Shown: positions 43,931 to 52,991, numbered from the stretch's first letter. The stretch: 64,000 nt of DNA from Shinella pollutisoli (GCF_024609765.1 NZ_JANFDG010000010.1:1-64000); one strand, 5' to 3'. Made by a program: numbers and translations. Notes: generated by a model from the letters alone, not told the origin.

Positions 43931-45538
43931 TCAGGTCGTCGCGCCGGCCGTCCTCGTCTGGTGGATCTCGATCAGGCTCGGGCCGTCGCGCGCGGCCGCC
44001 CTTTCGAGGGCTGCCGGCAGATCGGCGACGTCGGCGAGCCGTTCTGCCGGCAGGCCGTAGGCTGCGGCGACGGCGATGAAGTCCGGCGCCGACGGCTTGA
44101 CGCCCACCGGCACGATGCCGGCGTCGATCATGAAGTTCTCGATCTCCTGGAAGCCGTCGTTGTTCCAGACGAGGAAGACGACGCGGGCAGCGGCGTCCGC
44201 CGCCGTGCCGATCTCCGGCAGGGTGAACTGGAAGCCGCCGTCGCCGACGAGGCAGACGACGGTCGCGTCCGGCTCTGCCAGGGCCGCGCCGATCGCCGCC
44301 GGCGGCGCATAGCCGAGCGTGCCGTAGCCGGTCGCCGCGTTGAACCAGCTTCGCGGCCGGGGCGCCTCGCAATAGTAGTTGGCGGCGTAGACGGCCTGCG
44401 TCGAATCGCCGACGACGATGGCCTTGGGCAGCGTGCGGTAGATCGCCTCGACCACGCCGATCTCGACATGCATCTTCGGCGTCAGCTCGCTCCATGCGCC
44501 CTTGCGCGCGGTCTCGGCGCGACGTGCGCCGTCCGTCGGCCGCACGTCGTCGCCGAGGAAGCCGACGATGCCGGCGGCCGCCGTCTTGGCGCTGGAGAGG
44601 ATGGCGAGGCCGGCATGCGGCCGGCGCGAGAGCTGTGCGGCGTCGATGTCGATGCGGATCAGCGATTTCAGCCGCGGCAGGCCGCCGTCGACGTTGATGT
44701 CGTAGTCCGTCGGCCCCATCTCGGTGCCGAAGGCGACGACGAGGTCGGCGTCGGACAGCAGCCGCCGCACGGCCTTGAGGCTGGGGCTCGCGGGCACGGA
44801 CAGCGGATGGCCGGCGAGGAGGCCGCGCGCGTTGATCGTTGTGACGACCGGCGCGCCGATGCGCTCGGCGAGCGCGCGGATCTCGTCCTCCGCCGTCACC
44901 GCGCCGCCGCCGGCGAGGATGACCGGGCGGCTCGCATGGGCGCAGAGGATCGCCGCGCGCTGCAGCGTCTCGGCGTCGGCCCGCGGCCGCGTCGCGGCGG
45001 CGGGGCGGAAGGGCCCGGCCTCGATCTGGGCCGCCATCACATCGGTCGGGATCTCGATATGCACCGGGCCGGGCCGGCCGGAGAGGAGAACGGCGAAGGC
45101 GCGGTCGACGACGGCCGGCAGGTCGGCGGGGTTGAGCAGCGTGTGCGAGTAGAGCGCCAGCGTCTTGATCATGCCCTGCTGGTCCGGCAGCTCGTGCAGC
45201 ATGCCGCGGCCGTGGCCGAGCGAATCGCGCCGGTTGACGCCGGAGATCACCAGCATCGGGATCGAATCCTGCCGCGCCTGCGCCATGGCGGTGATCGTGT
45301 TGGTGAGCCCCGGCCCGGTGATGACCAGCGCCACGCCCGGCTTGCCGGAGACGCGGGCATAGCCGTCCGCCATGAAGCCGGCGCCCTGCTCGTGGCGCGG
45401 CGTGACGTGGCGGATCTTCGAGGCGGAAAGCCCCCGGTAGAGCTCCACCGTATGCACGCCCGGGATGCCGAACACCACTTCGACGCCGTTGGCTTCGAGC
45501 AGGTCGATCAGGACTTCTCCGACGGTCTTCGTGCTCAT
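43931..45538 (-). CDS. TPP-dependent decarboxylase, AruI-like (5-guanidino-2-oxopentanoate decarboxylase)
   Basis: This 535-aa protein starts at 45538 (MSTKTVGEVLIDLLEANGVEVVFGIPGVHT). Acetolactate-synthase-type TPP features are the conserved Glu E50 (RHEQGAGFMADGYARVSG) and the C-terminal pyrophosphate/metal motif GDGGFQFTLPEIGTA...NNDGFQEI. It lacks the FAD-binding features of true acetolactate synthase. The four-base overlap with an AruH-like aminotransferase, and the adjacent ABC transporter, support the arginine-transaminase route, in which 2-ketoarginine is decarboxylated to 4-guanidinobutyraldehyde. The exact substrate is inferred. Confidence 0.75.
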   Translation of the reverse strand: MSTKTVGEVLIDLLEANGVEVVFGIPGVHTVELYRGLSASKIRHVTPRHEQGAGFMADGYARVSGKPGVALVITGPGLTNTITAMAQARQDSIPMLVISGVNRRDSLGHGRGMLHELPDQQGMIKTLALYSHTLLNPADLPAVVDRAFAVLLSGRPGPVHIEIPTDVMAAQIEAGPFRPAAATRPRADAETLQRAAILCAHASRPVILAGGGAVTAEDEIRALAERIGAPVVTTINARGLLAGHPLSVPASPSLKAVRRLLSDADLVVAFGTEMGPTDYDINVDGGLPRLKSLIRIDIDAAQLSRRPHAGLAILSSAKTAAAGIVGFLGDDVRPTDGARRAETARKGAWSELTPKMHVEIGVVEAIYRTLPKAIVVGDSTQAVYAANYYCEAPRPRSWFNAATGYGTLGYAPPAAIGAALAEPDATVVCLVGDGGFQFTLPEIGTAADAAARVVFLVWNNDGFQEIENFMIDAGIVPVGVKPSAPDFIAVAAAYGLPAERLADVADLPAALERAAARDGPSLIEIHQTRTAGATT

Positions 45539-46725
45539 GCGCGGCGCTCCTTCGGCAGGGTGGATCGGGCGGCGAGCGCGGCGATGCGCCGGCAGGCCTC
45601 GTCGATGGCGTCGTCGGGCACCGTCAGGCTGAGGCGGATGAAGCTTGCCGCCTCCTCGCCGAAGGACGAGCCCGGCATGACGGCGACGGCCTCCTCCTGC
45701 AGAAGCGCCCAGGCGAAGTCCTCGCCGCTCATGCCGGTGCCGGAGACGTCGACGACGATGAACATGCCGGCCTCCGGCGACAAAGGCACGAGGCCCGGCG
45801 CGCGTGAAAGCGCCTCGGCGAAGCGCGCGGCGCGGCGCCTGTAGGCCTCGCGCATCGCCGCCGCCGTCGGGATGGCGTTGTCGAGCGCATAGGCCGTCAT
45901 GTCGGCGATGAAGGGCTGGCCGCCGAACAGCATGGTCTCGGAGACGGAAAGCAGCCGCGTGCAGAATTCCGCCGGCCCGACCGCCCAGCCGCTGCGGAAG
46001 CCGGGTGCGGCATGCGACTTGGAGATCGAGGAGACGACGATCGTGCGTTCGGCGAGGTCGGGATCGTCGAAGGGCGAGGCGAAGGCGACGTCGAAGACGA
46101 GCTGCTCGTAGACCTCGTCGCAGACGATCCAGAGGTCGTGCCGGCGGCAGACCGCGCCGATCGCGGCGATCTCCTCGGCCGTCAGCACCGCCCCGGTCGG
46201 GTTGTGCGGCGTGTTGAGGAGCAGCACCCGGCAGTCCGGCGTGATCGCCGCTTCGAGGTCGGCCGCCTGCATGTGGAAGCCGTGTTCCGGACGCAGCGGC
46301 ACGGCGACGCGCTCTGCGCCGGTCGCGCGGATCACGCCCTCGTAGGTGGCGTAGAGCGGGTCGCCGACGAGCACGGCGTCGCCCGCCTCGACGAGCCCGA
46401 GCATGACGGCGAAGAGCGCCGTCTGCGTGCCGGGAAAGCACAGCACGTTCTCTTGCGCCACGTCGGCCCGGCGCTTGCGGTACTTGCGCACGAGGGCGTC
46501 GACCACGGCGGGCTCGCCGCGCCCGTTGGAATAGCGGTGCCGGCCGGCCCGCATGGCGCGCTCGGCCTCGTCGAGGAGGCGGGTGTCCGGGGCGACATCG
46601 GGCTCGCCGATGGTGAGCTCTATGACGGGCGCCCCCTCGTCCTTCATGCGCCGCGCGGCGGCATGGATCGCCCATTTCTCCGAGCCGAGGCTCGCGAGCC
46701 GGTCTGTGATGGATGCGTAGCGCAT
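45535..46725 (-). CDS. PLP-dependent aminotransferase, AruH-like (arginine:pyruvate transaminase)
   Basis: This 396-aa fold-type I enzyme starts at 46725 (MRYASITDRLASLGSEKWAIHAAARRM). The PLP lysine is K236 (SSISKSHAAPGFRSGW), NTPHNPTGAV and CDEVYEQLVFD complete the active site. The class I/II consensus matches arginine:pyruvate and kynurenine-type transaminases. It overlaps the decarboxylase gene by four bases, so both enzymes would be made together: arginine to 2-ketoarginine to 4-guanidinobutyraldehyde. Confidence 0.8.
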   Translation of the reverse strand: MRYASITDRLASLGSEKWAIHAAARRMKDEGAPVIELTIGEPDVAPDTRLLDEAERAMRAGRHRYSNGRGEPAVVDALVRKYRKRRADVAQENVLCFPGTQTALFAVMLGLVEAGDAVLVGDPLYATYEGVIRATGAERVAVPLRPEHGFHMQAADLEAAITPDCRVLLLNTPHNPTGAVLTAEEIAAIGAVCRRHDLWIVCDEVYEQLVFDVAFASPFDDPDLAERTIVVSSISKSHAAPGFRSGWAVGPAEFCTRLLSVSETMLFGGQPFIADMTAYALDNAIPTAAAMREAYRRRAARFAEALSRAPGLVPLSPEAGMFIVVDVSGTGMSGEDFAWALLQEEAVAVMPGSSFGEEAASFIRLSLTVPDDAIDEACRRIAALAARSTLPKERRA

Positions 46726-46760
46726 GGCCGTCCTCCGCGTGATGTCCGTTCGTTCTTGTT

Positions 46761-47378
46761 TCACCGGCGGGTGAACCGGATGCCGAGAAGCGCCTCGATC
46801 GAGGCGAGCGCGATCCCGACGATTTCGCTCTCGCCGAACAACTCGCCGGCAAGGCAGCTTTCGAGCCACAGCCCGTCGAGCAGGCCGTTGATGGCGATGG
46901 CGAGCTGCCGGCAGCGTTCGGGCGAGGCGTCCGCGCCGCGCGCGGCGAGGAAGTCGGCCAGAAGCGCCTCCAGCGTATCGCGGAAGTTGAGATAGCCCTC
47001 GCGGTGGATCGCCGCCAGCGCCGGGTCGACGCTGACGCGGCTGATGAAGGAGGCCCAGAGCGAGAGGCTGCGGCTGTTGGCGACCGGCTCCGTCAGGTTG
47101 ATGACGATGAAGTCGTAGAGTCGCGTCTCCGGATCGCCCGTCACCCGCTCGGCCTTTTCCGTCAGCCGGGCGATGACCACCCGGTAGGCCTCCTGCAGGA
47201 TATGCTCCTTCGACTGGAAATAGTGCCGGATGAGGCCCGCCGTCACGCCGGCTTTGAGGGCGATCTGCCGCACCGTCGCGCCCTCCAGGCCGTATTCGGC
47301 GATGCAGTCCAGCGTCGCCTCGATGAGATCGTGGCGGCGCTCGCCCTCGGGGGCGCGATGGAAGGTCCGGCGGGTCAT
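46761..47378 (-). CDS. TetR/BetI-family transcriptional regulator
   Basis: This 205-aa protein starts at 47378 (MTRRTFHRAPEGERRHDLIEATLDCIAEYGLEGATVRQIALKAGVTAGLIRHYFQSKEHIL). This is a standard TetR HTH followed by a BetI-like ligand domain (WASFISRVSVDPALAAIHREGYLNFRDTLEALL, GLLDGLWLESCLAG). It is the local regulator of the guanidino-compound genes on either side. It stands 35 bases upstream of the aminotransferase start and 14 bases after the amidinotransferase stop. Confidence 0.88.
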   Translation of the reverse strand: MTRRTFHRAPEGERRHDLIEATLDCIAEYGLEGATVRQIALKAGVTAGLIRHYFQSKEHILQEAYRVVIARLTEKAERVTGDPETRLYDFIVINLTEPVANSRSLSLWASFISRVSVDPALAAIHREGYLNFRDTLEALLADFLAARGADASPERCRQLAIAINGLLDGLWLESCLAGELFGESEIVGIALASIEALLGIRFTRR

Positions 47379-47392
47379 CTTCCCTCCGTGGT

Positions 47393-48271
47393 TCAGGCGG
47401 CGCGGCGCAGCACCGGCCGCGTCAGGCAGGTCGGCCCGCCCTCGCAGGCGATGCAGAGCGCATCCGCCTCGAACGTCTCGACCGTGCAGCCGGCAGCCTC
47501 CATCGCCGCCTTCGTCGCCGGGAAGCCCTCGACCATGATCACCTCGTAAGGCCGGGTCGGCAGCACGTTGAGCGACAGGCCGTTGCTGGCGTGGAACTCG
47601 TCGGCCGGCGCCTCGATCAGCCGGATGCCGCGCGCCTTGAGCAGCTGGTAGAAGGCGGCCGGCAGCAGCGGCGCGAAGACCAGCGCGAGGTCGTCGGCAA
47701 GCGGGCTCATCACGCTCATCAGGTGCAGGCAGGCCTCCTCGCCCTGCCAGAGCGGCAGGTCGTAGGCGATCACCGAAACGCCGTGGGGCCCGAGGATCGC
47801 GGCAAGCTGGTCGATGCCCGCCTGGTTGGTGCGCACGCCGCGGCCGACGACGAGCGTCTTCGCATCGAGCCAGATGCAGTCGCCGCCCTCCACCGTGCCG
47901 GGTGCCTCGACGCGGCCGAGGATCGGGATCTGCCGCTCGGCATAGGCCTTCTCGTGCAGCGCCGGCTCGCCGGTGCGCAGCGGCTTGCCCATGCGCAGCA
48001 GGATCGCCCCGTGCTCGCTCATCAGCGACGGGTCGTGCGTGAACATGGCGTCGGCAAGGCCGTCGCCCTCGTCCTCCAGCCAGAGGATTTCCGCGCCGGA
48101 CTTCTCCACGAGATCGGCGAAGGCGGCATACTGGCCGACCGCGCGCGCGCCGTCGAAGGTCGGGCCGTAGTGCCATTTCGCGGGGTCGGCGGCCCTGAGG
48201 CTCTCGCCCGGCCGGCGCATCAGCACGCGCAGAAGGGGGGCCGACATTTCCTGCGAACCGTATGCGGTCAT
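47393..48271 (-). CDS. amidinotransferase / dimethylarginine dimethylaminohydrolase family protein
   Basis: This 292-aa guanidino-group enzyme of the DDAH/arginine deiminase fold has acidic residues in FTHDPSLMSEHG and VEGGDCIWLDA, H183 in ACLHLMSVMSPL and nucleophile C282 in CEGGPTCLTRPVLRR. It hydrolyses arginine, methylarginine or a related guanidino compound to citrulline or an analogue. An ATG at 48247 is an alternative start. It is first in the minus-strand unit, with a TATAAT-type promoter at 48334-48361. Substrate within the arginine family is not decidable from sequence. Confidence 0.8.
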   Translation of the reverse strand: MTAYGSQEMSAPLLRVLMRRPGESLRAADPAKWHYGPTFDGARAVGQYAAFADLVEKSGAEILWLEDEGDGLADAMFTHDPSLMSEHGAILLRMGKPLRTGEPALHEKAYAERQIPILGRVEAPGTVEGGDCIWLDAKTLVVGRGVRTNQAGIDQLAAILGPHGVSVIAYDLPLWQGEEACLHLMSVMSPLADDLALVFAPLLPAAFYQLLKARGIRLIEAPADEFHASNGLSLNVLPTRPYEVIMVEGFPATKAAMEAAGCTVETFEADALCIACEGGPTCLTRPVLRRAA

Positions 48272-48333
48272 TCGATGCTCCTCGTGGATGGAAGGGTCTG
48301 CGGCGGGCGTGCCGGAAAATCGCCGACGCGGCT

Positions 48334-48361
48334 ATTATACGCTTGAACAATTTCTCCACAA
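48334..48361 (-). promoter_or_regulatory. sigma-70-type promoter of the amidinotransferase unit
   Basis: Read on the minus strand: TTGTGG (48361-48356), 16 bases, TATAAT (48339-48334). The -10 is perfect. It points toward the gene starting at 48271 and lies in a divergent region with the ABC transporter. Confidence 0.55.
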
Positions 48362-48484
48362 GTGCCACGATGCGACGACTGGGAAGGACACGACGGGCCG
48401 AAGATGCCCGCGTGAACGATAAGAACAGGGGAAGTTTGGCATGTCCCATGCAGCGATTTTCCGTGCGCTCAAGGTATGTCGGCG

Positions 48485-49258
48485 ATGACGGAACGCGCCG
48501 AGGCCATCGCCGTCAGGGACCTCCACAAGCGCTTCGGGCCGCTCGAGGTCCTGAAAGGCGTGTCGCTGACGGCGCAGGAGGGGGATGTGATCGCCATCAT
48601 CGGCGGCTCCGGCTCCGGCAAGTCCACGTTCCTGCGCTGCATCAACATGCTGGAGCTGCCCTCGGCCGGCTCCGTGACGATCCACGGCGAGACCATCGCC
48701 ATGAAGGCGGACGGCCACGGCGGGCAGGTGCCGGCCGACCGCAGGCAGGTGCAGCGCCTGCGCTCCCGCCTCGGCATGGTGTTCCAGAGCTTCAACCTCT
48801 GGCAGCACATGACCATCCTCGAAAACGTCATCGAGGCGCCCGTCCACGTGCTCGGCGTCAGGAAGGACGAGGCGGTCGAGCGGGCGGAGACGCTGCTGCG
48901 CCGCGTCGGCCTCTACGAGAAGCGCGACGCCTATCCCGCCTTCCTCTCCGGCGGCCAGCAGCAGCGCGCCGCGATCGCCCGGGCGCTCGCGATCCAGCCG
49001 CATGTCATGCTGTTCGACGAGCCGACCTCGGCGCTCGACCCGGAGCTGGTCGGCGAGGTTCTCACCGTCATCGGCGACCTCGCCCGCGAGCGGCGCACCA
49101 TGATCCTCGTCACCCACGAGATGAAGTTCGCCCGCAACGTGGCGAGCCATGTCGTCTTCCTGGCGGGCGGCGTGATCGAGGAGCAGGGTCCGCCGGAAGA
49201 CATCTTCGAAAGGCCGAAATCGGAGCGGTTGAGGAAATTCATCAGCTCCATCCACTGA
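48485..49258 (+). CDS. polar amino-acid ABC transporter ATP-binding protein
   Basis: This 257-aa ATPase starts at MTERAEAIAVRDLHKRFGPLEVL, with AAGG ten bases upstream. ATG 48476 is nearer the ribosome-binding site. Walker A is GGSGSGKSTFLRCIN, the ABC signature LSGGQQQRAAIARALA, Walker B VMLFDEPTSALDPE and the H-switch THEMKFA. It belongs to the HisP/ArtP/OccP class. It is the first gene of an operon with substrate-binding protein, two permeases and an amidohydrolase, and it is divergent from the amidinotransferase. Confidence 0.92.
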   Translation: MTERAEAIAVRDLHKRFGPLEVLKGVSLTAQEGDVIAIIGGSGSGKSTFLRCINMLELPSAGSVTIHGETIAMKADGHGGQVPADRRQVQRLRSRLGMVFQSFNLWQHMTILENVIEAPVHVLGVRKDEAVERAETLLRRVGLYEKRDAYPAFLSGGQQQRAAIARALAIQPHVMLFDEPTSALDPELVGEVLTVIGDLARERRTMILVTHEMKFARNVASHVVFLAGGVIEEQGPPEDIFERPKSERLRKFISSIH

Positions 49259-49286
49259 AGCAACAAGAACAGACAGAGGGAAGATC

Positions 49287-50069
49287 ATGAAGACTGCCTT
49301 GAAGACATTCGCCCTTGCCGCGGCGCTCGGGCTTGCCGCCGTTTCCGGCGCGGCCGCCCAGCAGGTCCGCGTCGGCTTCGCCGCCGAGCCCTATCCGCCC
49401 TTCACCTCGCCGGACGCCTCGGGCAACTGGGAGGGCTGGGAGGTCGACTTCATGAAGGCCATCTGCGCCGAGGCGAAGCTCGACTGCGTCGTCACCCCGG
49501 TCGCCTGGGACGGCATCATCCCGGCGCTCACCTCCAACAAGATCGACATGATCGTCGGCTCCATGTCGATCACCGCCGAGCGTCTCCAGACCATCGACTT
49601 CTCCGACAAGTACTACAACACGCCGACCGCCGTGATCGGTCCGAAGGGCGTCGACTTCGAGGCGACGCCGGAGGGGCTCGCCGGCAAGACCATCGGCGTG
49701 CAGGTCGCCACCGTCCACCAGGTCTATGCCAACAAGTATTTCGGCGAGGCCGGCGCGACGGTGAAGGAATACCAGACGCAGGACGAGGCCAACAACGACC
49801 TCGCCGCCGGCCGCATCGACGCGGTGCAGGCCGACTCGATCGCCCTCAACGATTTCCTCAAGACCGAGCAGGGCGCGGCCTGCTGCGAGATGAAGGGCAA
49901 CGTCAAGGATGACGTCGACATCCTCGGCGCCGGCGTCGGCGTCGGCCTGCGCAAGGGCGACACCGAGCTCAAGGACAAGGTCAACGCCGCGATCAAGGCG
50001 ATCCGCGCGAACGGCACCTACGACGAGTTCTCGAAGAAGTACTTCGACTTCGACATCTACGGCGGCTGA
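49287..50069 (+). CDS. amino-acid ABC transporter substrate-binding protein
   Basis: This 260-aa protein has a signal peptide (MKTALKTFALAAALGLAAVSGAAAQ) and an SBP_bac_3 body: GFAAEPYPPFTSPDASGNWEGWEVDFMKAICAEAKLDC, MIVGSMSITAERLQTIDFSDKYYNTPTAVI, IGVQVATVHQVYANKYF, and a C-terminal NGTYDEFSKKYFDFDIYGG. It resembles LAO/HisJ-type binders of arginine, lysine, ornithine or histidine, fitting the adjacent guanidino-compound catabolic genes. It is separated from the permeases by a RIME-like element. Confidence 0.92.
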   Translation: MKTALKTFALAAALGLAAVSGAAAQQVRVGFAAEPYPPFTSPDASGNWEGWEVDFMKAICAEAKLDCVVTPVAWDGIIPALTSNKIDMIVGSMSITAERLQTIDFSDKYYNTPTAVIGPKGVDFEATPEGLAGKTIGVQVATVHQVYANKYFGEAGATVKEYQTQDEANNDLAAGRIDAVQADSIALNDFLKTEQGAACCEMKGNVKDDVDILGAGVGVGLRKGDTELKDKVNAAIKAIRANGTYDEFSKKYFDFDIYGG

Positions 50070-50090
50070 TCGCCGGTGCGCGTTGCGGCT

Positions 50091-50209
50091 TCCCCCTCAT
50101 CCGACCCTTCGGGCCACCTTCTCCCCGAGGGGGAGAAGGGAAGTTCGGCGAGGCCGCAAATCTCCTTCTCCCCATCGGGGAGAAGGTGCCGGCAGGCGGA
50201 TGAGGGGGT
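50091..50209. repeat. RIME-like intergenic palindromic element, copy 4
   Basis: About 119 bp between the binding protein and the first permease. It begins TTCCCCCTCATCCG and ends GGCGGATGAGGGGGTTT, with internal ACCTTCTCCCCGAGGGGGAG and CTTCTCCCCATCGGGGAGAAGG stems. Lying inside an ABC operon, it would form an mRNA hairpin 22 bases after the binding-protein stop. Confidence 0.75.
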
Positions 50210-50273
50210 TTGCCGGACTGACATGGCCGGGGGTTCGAACCGCCGGCCGCTCCCCTGAAACGGACGAAACCCC

Positions 50274-51002
50274 ATGGCCGACGCCGGATCGCTGATCAAC
50301 TGGAGCCTGCTCGCGCTGTCGCCGCCCGGCTGGGGCGGCGTGCTGCTCGCCGGCCTCTGGCAGTCCGTCCAGATCGCCGTCGGCGGTTACGCGCTCGGGC
50401 TGGCGCTCGGCACCGGCGGCGCGATGGGCAAGCTCTACGGCGGCCCGGTCGCCAGGGACCTGCTGGAAGTCTACACGACGCTGGTGCGCGCCGTGCCGGA
50501 GCTCGTGCTGATCCTCATCCTCTACTACGCGGGCACCGACCTCCTGAACCAGCTCTCCGCCGCCCTCGGCTACGGCACCGTCGACGTCAGCGGTCTTGCC
50601 GCCGGCATCTTCGTCATCGGCGTCGTGCAGGGGGCCTATTCGACCGAGGTGCTGCGCGGCGCGATCAAGGCGGTGCCTGCCGGCCAGATCGAGGCGGCGC
50701 GCGCCTACGGCATGTCGCCCGGCCAGATCATGCGCCGCATCACGATTCCGGCCATGCTGCCGCATGCCATCCCCGGCCTCTCCAACCTCTGGCTGATCGC
50801 CACCAAGGACACCGCGCTGCTCGCCGTCGTCGGCTTCAGCGAGCTGACGCTGGTGACGCGCCAGGCGGCGGGCAGCACCAAGGCCTATCTCCTGTTCTTC
50901 TGTGCGGCGGGCGTGCTCTACCTCCTCCTGACCCTCGTCTCGAACGTGCTGATCGGCCTGATCGAGCGCCGCTACCGGCGCGGCATGGCGGAGCCCGCCT
51001 GA
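50274..51002 (+). CDS. polar amino-acid ABC transporter permease (HisQ-like)
   Basis: This 242-aa permease starts at MADAGSLINWSLLALSPPGWGGVLLAGLWQSVQIAV and has about five helices. The EAA loop reads EAARAYGMSPGQIMRRITIPAMLPHAIPGL, which docks on the ATPase. TLVRAVPELVLILILYYAGTDLL is typical of the HisQ subunit. Its stop overlaps the next permease start region (TGATG). Confidence 0.92.
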   Translation: MADAGSLINWSLLALSPPGWGGVLLAGLWQSVQIAVGGYALGLALGTGGAMGKLYGGPVARDLLEVYTTLVRAVPELVLILILYYAGTDLLNQLSAALGYGTVDVSGLAAGIFVIGVVQGAYSTEVLRGAIKAVPAGQIEAARAYGMSPGQIMRRITIPAMLPHAIPGLSNLWLIATKDTALLAVVGFSELTLVTRQAAGSTKAYLLFFCAAGVLYLLLTLVSNVLIGLIERRYRRGMAEPA

Positions 51003-51820
51003 TGAGCGACCAGACCGTCTCCGCGCTCGCGCTCACCGAACTGCCGTCGAAGAGAAGCTTCTTCAAGCCGCACCGCATCGTGCTGATCGTCCTTGCGGCC
51101 CTGATCGTCTTTTCCGTCGTCTGGTTCATGCGCTGGGACTGGGTGCCGAAATATTCGGGGCGGCTCGCCTACGGCATCGGCGTTACGCTGCTGATGCTCG
51201 CGAGCACGTCGATCCTCGGCTTCCTCCTCGCCGTGCCGATCGGCCTCGTGCAGGTGACGGGGCCGTGGCCGCTGAAGATGCTGGCGCGCGGCTTCTGCAC
51301 CATCATCCGCGGCACGCCGCTGCTGCTCCAGCTCTGGCTGCTCTACTACGGGCTCGGCTCGCTCTTCCCGCAGTTCCCGGAGATCCGCAATTCCTTCCTC
51401 TGGCCCTACCTGCGCGAGGCCTGGCCCTATGGCGTGGCGGCGCTGACGATCTCGTTTGCCGCCTACGAGGGCGAGGTGATGCGCGGCGCCTTCGCCGGCG
51501 TGCCGAAGGGCGAGCTGGAGGCGGCGCGCGCCTACGGCATGAGCCCGTTCACCGCCTTCCGCCGCATCTGGCTGCCGCGCGCGGTGCATCGCGCGCTGCC
51601 GACGCTGACGGGCGAGACGGTGCTGCAGCTCAAGGCGACGCCGCTCGTCGCCACCATCACCGTGATCGACGTCTATTCCGTCATCTCCAAGGTGCGGCAG
51701 GAGACCTTCATCACCTACGAGCCGCTGCTCCTGCTCGCGCTCATCTATCTCTGCCTCACCGCCATCCTGGTGGTGGGCTTCCGCTGGTTCGAGAACCACA
51801 TACCGACACGTGGTGCCTGA
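51002..51820 (+). CDS. polar amino-acid ABC transporter permease (HisM-like)
   Basis: This 272-aa permease starts at MSDQTVSALALTELPSKRSFFKPHRIVLIVLAALIVFSVVW, overlapping the previous stop by one base. A long N-terminal extension precedes five or six helices. The EAA loop is EAARAYGMSPFTAFRRIWLPRAVHRALPTLTGETV. TIIRGTPLLLQLWLLYYGLGSLFP is HisM/GlnP-like. With the HisQ-like protein it forms the heteromeric channel. Confidence 0.92.
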   Translation: MSDQTVSALALTELPSKRSFFKPHRIVLIVLAALIVFSVVWFMRWDWVPKYSGRLAYGIGVTLLMLASTSILGFLLAVPIGLVQVTGPWPLKMLARGFCTIIRGTPLLLQLWLLYYGLGSLFPQFPEIRNSFLWPYLREAWPYGVAALTISFAAYEGEVMRGAFAGVPKGELEAARAYGMSPFTAFRRIWLPRAVHRALPTLTGETVLQLKATPLVATITVIDVYSVISKVRQETFITYEPLLLLALIYLCLTAILVVGFRWFENHIPTRGA

Positions 51821-51821
51821 C

Positions 51822-52991
51822 ATGACCGTTCAAGACACGCTGCGCAACGTCCTGCCGGAGATGGTGGCGATCCGCCGCGACCTGCATGCCCATCCGGAGC
51901 TCGGCCTGGAGGAATTCCGCACCTCGGACCTCGTGGCGCGCCATCTCGAAGGCTACGGCTACACGGTGACGCGGGGACTTGCGAAGACCGGCCTCGTCGC
52001 CACGCTGGCAAACGGCACGAGCCGTCGCGCCATCGGCATCCGCGCCGACATGGACGCGCTGCCGATCGAGGAGGAGACCGGCCTCGAATACGCAAGCCGC
52101 AATCCCGGCCGGATGCACGCCTGCGGCCACGACGGCCATACGACGATGCTGCTCGCGGCGGCGAAGGCGATCGCCGAGCGGCGCAATTTCGACGGCACCG
52201 TGCACCTGATCTTCCAGCCGGCCGAGGAGAATTTCGGCGGCGCGAGGATCATGGTGGAGGAGGGACTGTTCGAACGGTTTCCCTGCGACGCGGTCTTCGC
52301 GCTTCACAACGAGCCGGGCCTGCCCTTCGGCCAGTTCGCGCTGCGCGAGGGGCCGATCATGGCCGCCGTCGACGAGGCGCGCATCACCGTCAATGGCCGC
52401 GGCGGCCACGGCGCGGAGCCGCAGGAGACGGCCGATCCCGTCGTCGCCGGCGCTTCCATCGTCATGGCGCTGCAGACCATCGTCTCGCGCAACATCCATC
52501 CGCTCGACCCGACGGTGGTGACGGTCGGCGCCTTCCATGCCGGCTCGGCGAGCAACATCATCCCCGAGCGCGCCGAGATCACCGTCGGCATCCGCTCCTT
52601 CGATCCGAAGGTGCGCGACGAGCTGGAGGCCCGCATCCGCCTGATCGCCGCCCGTCAGGCCGAAAGCTACGGCATGAGCGCCACGGTCGCCTACGAGCGC
52701 AGCTACGACGCGACGATCAACCACAAGGCCGAGACCGACCTCCTGCGCGATCTCGCCGTCCGCTTCGCCGGCGCCGACAAGGTGGTCGATCTTGCCCGCC
52801 CCTTCATGGGCAGCGAGGATTTCGCCTATATGCTGAAGGCGCGGCCCGGCAGCTATTTCTTCCTCGGCGGCAGCCGCGGCGGCAACGATCGCTCGCTGCA
52901 CCATCCGGCCTACGATTTCAACGACGATCTCCTGCCGATCGGTGCCGCCTTCTGGACGGAGCTCGCCGAGCACTACCTGCGCGCCGCCTGA
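51822..52991 (+). CDS. M20-family amidohydrolase
   Basis: This 389-aa protein starts at MTVQDTLRNVLPEMVAIRRDLHAHPELGLEEF. A GTG at 51810 overlapping the permease stop is possible. M20D motifs are RADMDALPIEEETGLEYAS, MHACGHDGHTTMLL and FQPAEENFGGARIM, with a later FMGSEDFAYML and SLHHPAYDFNDDLL. It is a metal-dependent amide hydrolase like hippurate or N-acyl-amino-acid hydrolases. Cotranscription with an arginine-type transporter suggests that an acylated or amidated amino acid is the imported substrate. Confidence 0.9.
   Translation: MTVQDTLRNVLPEMVAIRRDLHAHPELGLEEFRTSDLVARHLEGYGYTVTRGLAKTGLVATLANGTSRRAIGIRADMDALPIEEETGLEYASRNPGRMHACGHDGHTTMLLAAAKAIAERRNFDGTVHLIFQPAEENFGGARIMVEEGLFERFPCDAVFALHNEPGLPFGQFALREGPIMAAVDEARITVNGRGGHGAEPQETADPVVAGASIVMALQTIVSRNIHPLDPTVVTVGAFHAGSASNIIPERAEITVGIRSFDPKVRDELEARIRLIAARQAESYGMSATVAYERSYDATINHKAETDLLRDLAVRFAGADKVVDLARPFMGSEDFAYMLKARPGSYFFLGGSRGGNDRSLHHPAYDFNDDLLPIGAAFWTELAEHYLRAA

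Noticed and set aside
50225-50262. GGGGGTTCGAACCGCC looks like a tRNA T-arm
   Set aside because: The arms do not pair well, there is no anticodon arm or CCA end, and it is part of the spacer after the RIME-like element and before a permease gene.
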